Assembly: GCA_937859825.1 (NCBI GenBank)
Contig: CALMAP010000146.1
Coordinates: 867-15,409 of the forward strand
Direction: 5' to 3'
Length of the DNA stretch: 14,543 nt
Source of the DNA: an uncultured Terriglobus sp.
GTDB taxonomy: Bacteria; Acidobacteriota; Terriglobia; Terriglobales; Acidobacteriaceae
How positions within the stretch are numbered: the stretch's first letter is position 1; every line of letters begins with the position of its first letter. Both the position numbers and the translations under genes were made by a program. Below the pieces are notes generated by a model. That model saw nothing but the letters and a program-made list of their open reading frames with translations, had not been told where the DNA came from and did no database searches. Positions 1 through 6,190 of this stretch are shown piece by piece.

Positions 1-83
1 GTGCAGGCTCCAACAGCTTCGGCCAGATCACCGGCGCGCAGCCGCCGCGCAACCTGCAGCTACAGGCAAGATTCACCTTCTGA
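1..83 (+). CDS. C-terminal end of a TonB-dependent outer-membrane receptor (partial)
   Basis: Only the last 26 codons are present, read in the frame beginning at base 3 and ending at the TGA at 81-83. The peptide contains SFGQITGAQPPRNLQLQARF and ends in Thr-Phe. The pattern FGQIT...PR.(L/I)Q...F.F followed by a terminal Phe is the usual last strand of acidobacterial TonB-dependent receptors with a carboxypeptidase-regulatory-like N-terminal domain. A terminal Phe is also the general C-terminal signature of outer-membrane beta-barrels. If so, the protein imports a large substrate such as an oligosaccharide or siderophore complex across the outer membrane. The substrate cannot be read from this fragment. 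The next gene starts 27 nt downstream on the same strand. The call rests on a short tail, so it is moderate. Confidence 0.65.
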   Translation, partial: AGSNSFGQITGAQPPRNLQLQARFTF

Positions 84-110
84 GCGTCTGCCGGTACACT
101 GCTGACGGCG

Positions 111-1745
111 ATGTTCTCTTCTCCTGAAGCCGCAACGGCAAAGCCTGTGTCCAGCCGCATCTGCGGTGACTCGCACATGGCCGCATTTATCCGGGGTTTT
201 CCGTGGAGCGGCAGTGCTCTCGGGTCGATCGAGCAATGGTCGGACTCGCTGGTGAGCACCGTCAACTTCATGCTCGGCTCGCCGGCCTCAACCATCCTGA
301 TGGTCGGACCGGAGCTAATTGTCCTCTACAACGATGCCTACCTGCCAACACTGGCGGAACGCCACCCCCGCGCGCTCGGCATGCGAGGCGACCTTCTTTG
401 GGCGGACGCATGGGACGCGGTGGGCCACCAGATCGAAGCAGTCAACGCAACGGGTGTTTCCTTCAAGCATGACAACGTGCTAATCCCCGTGGAACGCAAC
501 GGCATCGTCAAGGACACTTATTTTACCTACAGCTTCAGCCCGGTCTTCGAGTCCCGCGACAACGGCATCGCTGGAGTCGTCTGCATGGCGCAGGACGTGA
601 CCGCTGCCCATCAGGCCATGCTCGATCTCGCGGAGAGCGAGCGCAAGCTGTCCGCCACAGCCGCTGAGCTGAACCAGCTCATGTCCGCTACGACAGACGC
701 CATTGTGAGTGTGAACCGCAACTGGGAGTTCAGTTATTTAAATCCGGCCGCAATCAGAACCTACGCCTTTGGCCGAAACCTTATCGGGAAGCGGCTTTGG
801 GAAGAATTTCCCGATGCCGTATATCCCGGCTCGCCCTATGTGGAGCACTACGAACGTGCCATGTATGAAAATAAGACCGGGACTTTCGAGGCCTACTATC
901 CTGAGCCGCTCGACCTCTGGTTGCGGCTCTCCGTTTTCCCCACGGATTACGGATTTGTCTCATTCTCTAGAGACATTACGGAGGAAAAGCGGACAGCGTC
1001 CGTGCTCCTGCAAACGGAAAAACTCGCCGCGGTTGGCCGCCTTGCTTCGTCGATCGCACACGAGATCAACAATCCGCTTGAGGCAGTGACCAACCTGCTC
1101 TACATTGCGCGCACGGAGGAAAACCTCGAGCGCGTTCGGGAACTGCTGCACACGGCGGACGACGAGCTTCGACGTGTGGCGGTGATTGCCAACCAGACGC
1201 TTGGCTTCCACAAACAGGCGTCCCGTCCGCGCGAGGTCACCTGCCTCGAATTGTTCAGCGGCACGCTGAATCTTTACCGCGCCAAGCTCAACAACTCCCG
1301 CGTACAGGTGGATCCCAAGCGCGCGTCACAACATACCATCGTGGTTTACGAAGGCGAGATCCGGCAGGTGATGAATAACCTGTTCAGCAATGCTATCGAT
1401 GCGATGCCGCATGGTGGCAAGCTGATGATTCGCAGCCGCAACGCAACGAACTTTCGGACTGGGGAACACGGCATGCTGCTCACAATTGCCGATACCGGCA
1501 CCGGCATCCCGGTAGAAAAACTTACGAGGATTTTCGATGCCTTCTACACGACCAAGGGCATCGGCGGTACCGGTCTGGGGCTATGGATCAGCAAAGACAT
1601 TCTTGCTCGACACAATGGGCAACTGCGTGTGCGTAGCAGCCAGGATGCGCGTCACCACGGCTCTGTGTTCACCCTCTTCATTCCGTATGAAAATCCAGCA
1701 GCAATCGCGTTGCGCGAGCAACAGCACACCGTTGTGCCGGAGTGA
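111..1745 (+). CDS. PAS-domain sensor histidine kinase
   Basis: This 544-residue kinase has no predicted membrane segment and is probably cytoplasmic. Residues about 25-165 form a divergent PAS-type sensor (RGFPWSGSALGSIEQW, then GPELIVLYNDAYLPTL and a TYFTYSFSPV core). A second PAS lies at about 186-290 and ends in FSRDITEEK. The dimerisation/phosphoacceptor helix contains SIAHEINNPLEAVTNL with the phosphorylated His at H317. The ATPase domain shows the N box (N427 in FSNAIDAMPHGG), the G1 box DTGTGIP from D461, the F box IFDAFYTTKG and the G2 box GTGLGLWIS from G486. All catalytic motifs are intact. No receiver domain is fused and no response regulator gene is adjacent, so it is an orphan kinase whose partner must be elsewhere. 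No clear Shine-Dalgarno precedes the ATG; M23 is another possible start and would not cut the first PAS core. The signal sensed is unknown. Confidence 0.93.
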   Translation: MFSSPEAATAKPVSSRICGDSHMAAFIRGFPWSGSALGSIEQWSDSLVSTVNFMLGSPASTILMVGPELIVLYNDAYLPTLAERHPRALGMRGDLLWADAWDAVGHQIEAVNATGVSFKHDNVLIPVERNGIVKDTYFTYSFSPVFESRDNGIAGVVCMAQDVTAAHQAMLDLAESERKLSATAAELNQLMSATTDAIVSVNRNWEFSYLNPAAIRTYAFGRNLIGKRLWEEFPDAVYPGSPYVEHYERAMYENKTGTFEAYYPEPLDLWLRLSVFPTDYGFVSFSRDITEEKRTASVLLQTEKLAAVGRLASSIAHEINNPLEAVTNLLYIARTEENLERVRELLHTADDELRRVAVIANQTLGFHKQASRPREVTCLELFSGTLNLYRAKLNNSRVQVDPKRASQHTIVVYEGEIRQVMNNLFSNAIDAMPHGGKLMIRSRNATNFRTGEHGMLLTIADTGTGIPVEKLTRIFDAFYTTKGIGGTGLGLWISKDILARHNGQLRVRSSQDARHHGSVFTLFIPYENPAAIALREQQHTVVPE

Positions 1746-1793
1746 CAGGCACGGTCTCATCCCACCGTCCTGCAGGTCTTTCCTCGCGAGGTA

Positions 1794-2375
1794 ATGTCGT
1801 ACATGGGTAATGCTTTGCGGCGGGTGGCAATCACGGCTGCCCCCACGGTTGTCGCTTTCAGCCTCATCGCGGGCAATGCCGGACTGCTGCTGCGGCGCGG
1901 CCTGCACCCGAACTTCGAGACTGCCGCCGGACTTGTCTGGATTGCATCGGATTACGCACTCCGCCAGAAGCGACGGCACCCCGTAGCGGCCCCACGTATC
2001 AATGCCGCGGGGGTGGTGCTCGGTAGCCTGCTGATAGCGGCCAGCGGCGTACACGCGCATTGGGTGGACTGGCACCGCGTCCGCACGCCACTCGGCTATG
2101 TTCCCGCAGCATGCATTATCGGCTTCCAGAAGGAACTGCGTACTGTTGCCATAAAGATGTCCAACTCTGCAAATACCCTCATCCCGATCGTCGCACGCGT
2201 CCTGCGTAGGCCTTTTGCGATGGCCGCGCTTGTAAACGCCTACGGCGTCTGCGAGCTTGCCCGCAGCGCATGGAACGCAAACGATCGCGGCCTGCTTGCG
2301 ATCAGTGCGTGTTACGCACTCGCAACGGTGGCGCTTCCCTTTCTGGATGCAGACCAGGTCCCGCACGCCAGTTGA
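1794..2375 (+). CDS. Small hydrophobic membrane protein of unknown function
   Basis: I do not recognise this 193-residue protein. It has several hydrophobic stretches, roughly residues 10-33, 43-56, 70-86, 103-110, 141-152 and 164-183, with Arg-rich linkers (RRGLHP, RQKRRHP, VLRRP), so it is probably an inner-membrane protein with four to six spans. Residues 24-56 and 144-176 align without gaps at offset 120, sharing N-A, G-L, I and a terminal Y-A-L. This hints at an internal duplication. It starts 48 nt after the histidine kinase stop and may be co-transcribed with it. The ATG at 1794 has a GAGG only 2 nt upstream, which is too close. The in-frame ATG at 1803 has the same GAGG at 11 nt and is a plausible start (190 residues). 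The overlapping minus-strand frame has no protein-like hydrophobic pattern. Confidence 0.6.
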   Translation: MSYMGNALRRVAITAAPTVVAFSLIAGNAGLLLRRGLHPNFETAAGLVWIASDYALRQKRRHPVAAPRINAAGVVLGSLLIAASGVHAHWVDWHRVRTPLGYVPAACIIGFQKELRTVAIKMSNSANTLIPIVARVLRRPFAMAALVNAYGVCELARSAWNANDRGLLAISACYALATVALPFLDADQVPHAS

Positions 2376-2387
2376 ACCCGGCACTTA

Positions 2388-3437
2388 CTAGCCAGGTACG
2401 GGGAGAGTCATGCCTCTGCGGGCGGATTCAAAGGTAGTTTCCAGGACGGCCATCACCGCAACAGCTTCATGCGGGGGAACCGGATTCTGGCCACGTCCAT
2501 GCAAGGCTTCCACGATACCGACGTAATAGTCCCGCTGGTTCGCACCGGGCGCCGGAATGGCCAGGGGCTTTGCTTCGGCGCCCTCATAGAGCAGGCCGGG
2601 ATCGGGATCGTCGCCGAATCCCGGTGCGTCAGGCCGCATACCTTCCTTCAGACGCGCCTCCTGTAAATCTCCGCCGAACTTTGCCCAGCTGCCTCGTGTA
2701 CCATGCACCACGGTGCGTGGAGCGCCGCCACCGGTAGCAAGCAAGGTCGCGTTCAGGATCACGCGTGTGGTTCGGTAAGCAAGCACGACGTGTGCCCAGT
2801 CGTCCGTTTCGCCACCGGCGCGCTGCACCGCAAGCTGCGCAGTTACTGCGTCCGGCATGCCGAACTGGTGAATTGCCTGGTCGATCAGGTGCGGCCCAAG
2901 GTCGAACCACAACCCCGCACCCGGCCCGCTAGACTCGCGCCAGCGGCGTCTTACGGTCGGGCGAAAACGGTCCATGTGGAGCTCCATCAACGAGATCTCA
3001 CCCAACACACCGGAAGCGATGATGGACCGCGTTGCCAGCACCTCGCTGTCCCAACGGCGATTGTGAAAGACGGAGAGCAGCCTGCCTTCCTGCTCCGCGA
3101 TCTGCGCCAGCGACTCGGCCTCAGCAAGCGTGAGCGTGAAGGGCTTGTCGCACACAACATGCTTCCCCGCACGCAACGCCGCGGCAGTCAGGGAGTAGTG
3201 GCTGTCATTTGGACTTGCGATCACTACCAGGTCCACGTCCGAATGGGTGGACGCGGCTATTGGGTCGGTCTCCACTCGAATTTCCGGGAAGTCAGCCAGT
3301 ACCGCCTCTGGGCGGCTGGAGCCCACAACTCTCAATTCCAGTTCCTGAACCGACCGCACCAGCGGCGCATGGAAGATCTTGCCCACATAGCCGTATCCGA
3401 TCAGTCCTACCCGGATCGGTCTTCGATCACGCTGCAT
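2388..3437 (-). CDS. Gfo/Idh/MocA family NAD(P)-dependent oxidoreductase
   Basis: The family catalyses NAD(P)-linked oxidation or reduction of sugars, inositols and related polyols in the cytoplasm. The N-terminal Rossmann fold is clear: VGLIGYGYVGKIFHAP, with the dinucleotide loop G-Y-G-Y-V-G at about residues 14-19. The conserved catalytic Lys is in CDKPFTLT (K98; most members have EKP, here DKP). The C-terminal domain carries WFDLGPHLIDQAIHQFG with the conserved His at about 183 and Asp at 186. I chose the ATG at 3437 because GGAG lies 5 nt upstream and the protein then begins directly before the Rossmann strand, giving 349 residues. The frame stays open to ATGs at 3461 and 3482, but these would add a polar tail with no good ribosome-binding site. 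It lies 92 nt behind the alpha-galactosidase on the same strand and probably belongs to the same sugar-use programme. The exact substrate is unknown. Confidence 0.9.
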   Translation of the reverse strand: MQRDRRPIRVGLIGYGYVGKIFHAPLVRSVQELELRVVGSSRPEAVLADFPEIRVETDPIAASTHSDVDLVVIASPNDSHYSLTAAALRAGKHVVCDKPFTLTLAEAESLAQIAEQEGRLLSVFHNRRWDSEVLATRSIIASGVLGEISLMELHMDRFRPTVRRRWRESSGPGAGLWFDLGPHLIDQAIHQFGMPDAVTAQLAVQRAGGETDDWAHVVLAYRTTRVILNATLLATGGGAPRTVVHGTRGSWAKFGGDLQEARLKEGMRPDAPGFGDDPDPGLLYEGAEAKPLAIPAPGANQRDYYVGIVEALHGRGQNPVPPHEAVAVMAVLETTFESARRGMTLPVPG

Positions 3438-3450
3438 CCTGTCTCCGTTC

Positions 3451-3466
3451 CTGTCATCCATGACAG
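3451..3466. promoter_or_regulatory. 16-bp palindrome just upstream of the oxidoreductase start
   Basis: CTGTCAT and ATGACAG are perfect 7-bp inverted arms separated by CC. The centre is too tight for a good RNA hairpin but suits a dimeric DNA-binding protein. It sits 13 nt before the preferred ATG of the oxidoreductase and overlaps the alternative ATG at 3461. It does not match the candidate LacI operator found elsewhere in the window. Function is inferred. Confidence 0.35.
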
Positions 3467-3529
3467 TTTGGCCTGACCTCATGTGGCTCAGAAGAGTGGA
3501 ATGGCGATCCTGCCCTTCCTAGGAAACAT

Positions 3530-4738
3530 CTAGCGGGATAGAACCAGCAGCATCGTGCCATGGCTTGGAACGTGACCGACGAAGTTGCCTGCCTTGGTTC
3601 CGAGCTCCTGCCCCTTCCACACATCGCGCACCTGAGCGCCATGTGCGAAGCCAAGGAGCGCAAGATCGATTGGAATGTCGCGGGACTGCCACGAAGATGT
3701 GAACAGACCCACAGCAACGCTGCCGTTACTGAGTGGTTTCGACCAGACACTCATGTCGCCCTGTTGATACAGACGCGTCGCCTGCTTGCCCAGTTTGTCC
3801 TGATCGATTGCAATGACCTCCCGGTTGAGCAGTATGGCCTTATCGCTTTCCGACATTTTGGTCAGATCGTTACCGGCAAGCAGCGGAGCGGCCAAAAGGG
3901 CCCACAAGGTCATGTGGCCCTGGTACTCCTCGGGTTTCATTCCGCCGTTGCCAACCTCGAGCATGTCCGGATCGTTCCAGTGGCCGGGCCCGGCATAGGG
4001 TGCGAGGTCCGCCTGGCTTAAACCGATCAGGGCCATACGCGCCCAGGTGTCGTTGATGTCGTCCGTGGTGCGCCACATCTGCGCGCCTACAGAGGGACCC
4101 CACTTCCAGGGTTCGCCCAGGCCATATTGACAGAGGCTATAGAAGATAGGTCTGCCCGTGGAGCGTAGTGCCTCGCCCATCTTTCTGTAGGCTGTAATCA
4201 TAAGCTGCGTTGCAACCTGCGGGTCGTCAGGATGCGCTTTGCGCTCCGCTGCCATCTGGTCGGCGAACGAGCACAGATCGTATTTGAGGAAGTCGACTCC
4301 CCACTCGGCATAGGTCTTCGCATCCTGTGCCTCATGGCCGAAGCTGCCGGCGTATCCGCCACACGTCTTCATTCCGGGTGAGGAGTAGATCCCGAACTTC
4401 AGACCTTTGCTGTGGAGGTAGTCCCCGAGTGCCTTCATGTTCGGGAAGCGTCCGTTGGAATGGATCACGCCGCTGCTGTCGCGCTCTCCCTGCCAGGTAT
4501 CGTCCACGTTCACGTAAACGTAACCAGCATCCCGCATGCCGGTGCTCACCATTTGATCAGCCGAGGCGCGCACGTCAGCGTCCGTGACCTTATCCGCGAA
4601 GTGGTTCCAACTGTTCCAGCCCATGGGTGGTGTTTGTGCCAGGGGAATCTGGGCAACCAGGGAAAAGCTGAGCAACAGGGCCGCGGCGGCGCTGCTGAGA
4701 GAGACGATCACATTGCGTAGACGCATGGCTGTGTGCAT
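3530..4738 (-). CDS. Secreted GH27 alpha-galactosidase (melibiase)
   Basis: It hydrolyses terminal alpha-1,6 (and related) galactosyl residues from oligosaccharides such as melibiose or raffinose and from galactomannan side chains, with retention. The 402-residue protein starts with a Sec signal peptide (hydrophobic core SSAAAALLLSFSLVAQ, likely cut near residue 30-35), so it acts in the periplasm or outside. The catalytic barrel follows: TPPMGWNSWNHF near 36-47, a VDD motif at 78-80 followed by TW, and the nucleophile in FLKYDLC (D154). The acid/base lies in MWRTTDDINDTW (D227 by alignment with the known WRNFADIDDSW motif). A WNDPDMLEVGN motif at 254-264 is also typical. The C-terminal beta-sandwich ends at SR. 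Length and motifs are complete. No good Shine-Dalgarno precedes the ATG at 4738; an ATG four codons later is equally possible. The oxidoreductase follows it on the same strand. Confidence 0.95.
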   Translation of the reverse strand: MHTAMRLRNVIVSLSSAAAALLLSFSLVAQIPLAQTPPMGWNSWNHFADKVTDADVRASADQMVSTGMRDAGYVYVNVDDTWQGERDSSGVIHSNGRFPNMKALGDYLHSKGLKFGIYSSPGMKTCGGYAGSFGHEAQDAKTYAEWGVDFLKYDLCSFADQMAAERKAHPDDPQVATQLMITAYRKMGEALRSTGRPIFYSLCQYGLGEPWKWGPSVGAQMWRTTDDINDTWARMALIGLSQADLAPYAGPGHWNDPDMLEVGNGGMKPEEYQGHMTLWALLAAPLLAGNDLTKMSESDKAILLNREVIAIDQDKLGKQATRLYQQGDMSVWSKPLSNGSVAVGLFTSSWQSRDIPIDLALLGFAHGAQVRDVWKGQELGTKAGNFVGHVPSHGTMLLVLSR

Positions 4739-4800
4739 AAGAAGAACACACGAGAGTCTGATTTGGGAACCTGGCCCGTGTGCCGAACCAGCCGTGCTGA

Positions 4801-4947
4801 CTACATCACTCTAGCTGGAGTTCGGGTACGGACACATGTCATGCACGCGCTTTGCTGGCCAGACAAAGCCGAATACGTCATTGGAGTCTGAGGGCGCGAG
4901 ACAATAGGCAACGCTACACCTGAAGTACACTGGACTAAGTCGTTCAT
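4801..4947 (-). CDS. Possible 48-codon small ORF upstream of the alpha-galactosidase
   Basis: The ATG at 4947 is preceded by AAGGA at 8-nt spacing (4956-4960), and the frame runs to a TAG at 4801-4803. The peptide begins MNDLVQCTSGVALPIVSRPQ and has three cysteines. It has no recognisable motif, no membrane segment and a composition close to random translation. The only support is the ribosome-binding site and its position between the permease and the alpha-galactosidase on the same strand. It could be a chance ORF in a leader region. Low confidence. Confidence 0.15.
   Translation of the reverse strand: MNDLVQCTSGVALPIVSRPQTPMTYSALSGQQSACMTCVRTRTPARVM
4849..4869. promoter_or_regulatory. Near-perfect inverted repeat upstream of the alpha-galactosidase
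   Basis: GCTTTG and CAAAGC arms flank a self-palindromic CTGGCCAG core, with one extra A on one side. It lies 111 nt upstream of the GH27 start in the 252-nt gap behind the permease. With almost no loop it looks more like a protein-binding site than a terminator, and no T-run follows on either strand. The rest of the 4739-4990 gap shows only a 14-bp-spaced direct repeat GCTTAC at 4967-4972 and 4981-4986. No convincing promoter hexamers were found there. Confidence 0.3.
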
Positions 4948-4990
4948 ACCTGATTTCCTTTCTGCTGCTTACAAGTTGAAGCTTACTTTC

Positions 4991-6136
4991 TTACTCAGGC
5001 GACACCCTGTGATTTTCGAGAGTGTCAGCAGCAATCCTTGCAGCGATGGCCAGAGCTGCTGCCGGTAGCAGCAGGAATGCCATGCCTGCACGGATGGAAC
5101 CTGCACGGTCAGAGAAGAGTCCGGTCATCAGCGGCAGGCATGAGCCACCGACACCGGCAATCAGAAAGCCCAGGTTGCCCATCTCAGTGCGGTTCAGCAG
5201 CAAGGCAAGTGCGACCGGGTAGAGCGAGCCGAGACCCCACCCAAGGCAGAATGCTCCACCAAACAGGAATGGTGTTGGCTTTGCTATCCAAAGCATCGCT
5301 GTGCCTACGGCAACAAGCAGAGAGTTCCAGCGCAAAGACTGGGCAACAAGTGCTGCTAGACGGCGATTTGTATACGCAATCCGGCAGAGTAGCAGCCCCG
5401 CCCAGAAGAGAGAAGCCAGACCCACACCGCCCGACAGGAGGAGGCCTGAGCGGCTTGCGTAGGTGGTAAGCCAACCGCCTACGGCGCTCTCCATTCCTGT
5501 AGCAAGCGGGATGATGCACAGAAGAGGAAGGACGCCACGCAGCGATGCCGTCCTTCCCGTGCGCTCAACTGTGGGCGCTGCCTGCCAGCCTGCGCGTCCA
5601 GTCAGCAGGACCAGCACCGCTGCAAGAAAGAAGCAGGCACTAAATGCCGGAAAAACATGGTTCGTGCCGAAGCCCAGGGCGACATGAAGGCAGAACACCG
5701 GGCTTGCCAGCGCTCCCGCCGCCCATACGAGGTTCAGCCGCGACAATTCCGCGATGCGCCTATGTGCATTGGAACGCGATTGCTGCAGCGAAATGGACGT
5801 CATGCAGATGCCCAGCGCCAGGCCGAACAGGGCCATAGGCCACAGCGGTGCGGAACCGTGAAGAGCAGACCCCAGCAGAAGAGTCACCGTGCCGGCAAGC
5901 GCGCAACTGCAGACTACCGTGATGCGTAGTGAGCCGCGCGCACCAAGGCTGCCCACGCTGGTGCCCGCGAAGAAGCCGAAAAGCAGGACGCCTGCGTTCG
6001 CGTCGTTCAATTCCCATAACTGTGCGAGCAGCGGCAACATTGCGCCAGGCGCCGCCACCGACACTCCTGTGAGAAAGAAGATGGCATACAGCAACCATGG
6101 GAGTGTTCCGGACCGGTCTTGCGACGAAACGACCAC
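4991..6136 (-). CDS. MFS sugar permease, FHS/FucP-like
   Basis: This 381-residue inner-membrane protein has about 12 hydrophobic segments (the first at about 13-30, the last at about 350-370). It probably imports a monosaccharide by proton symport. The motif GMESAVGGWLTTYASR at about 214-229 resembles the conserved acidic and Trp-containing segment in the second half of fucose/glucose permeases. GSLYPVALALL near 303-313 and LMTGLFSDRAGSIRAGM near 336-352 also fit that branch. The start is a GTG at 6136: upstream in the same frame there is no ATG, GTG or TTG before the TAG that ends the GH3 gene. No good Shine-Dalgarno is seen, so translation may be weak or coupled. It lies 54 nt behind GH3 and is almost certainly in its operon. 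The transported sugar (galactose, glucose or fucose) cannot be told from sequence alone. Confidence 0.85.
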   Translation of the reverse strand: MVVSSQDRSGTLPWLLYAIFFLTGVSVAAPGAMLPLLAQLWELNDANAGVLLFGFFAGTSVGSLGARGSLRITVVCSCALAGTVTLLLGSALHGSAPLWPMALFGLALGICMTSISLQQSRSNAHRRIAELSRLNLVWAAGALASPVFCLHVALGFGTNHVFPAFSACFFLAAVLVLLTGRAGWQAAPTVERTGRTASLRGVLPLLCIIPLATGMESAVGGWLTTYASRSGLLLSGGVGLASLFWAGLLLCRIAYTNRRLAALVAQSLRWNSLLVAVGTAMLWIAKPTPFLFGGAFCLGWGLGSLYPVALALLLNRTEMGNLGFLIAGVGGSCLPLMTGLFSDRAGSIRAGMAFLLLPAAALAIAARIAADTLENHRVSPE

Positions 6137-6190
6137 ACCACTGTGTACTGAATGTGGTGGTTCCGAGGCAAGGTGCCGTCCGAAAATGGC

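Noticed and set aside
1581..2384. Long minus-strand frame (267 codons) opposite the kinase end and the small membrane protein
   Set aside because: Its composition is random (Cys, Arg and His rich), with no hydrophobic pattern or motif. It overlaps the kinase gene, which is certain, and the plus frame has membrane-protein character.
2376..2387. Bidirectional terminator between the converging small membrane protein and oxidoreductase genes
   Set aside because: The gap is only 12 nt, and no stable stem with a T-run was found across the junction.
2703..3476. 257-codon plus-strand frame opposite the oxidoreductase
   Set aside because: It has no motifs, while the minus strand holds an intact Rossmann fold and catalytic residues.
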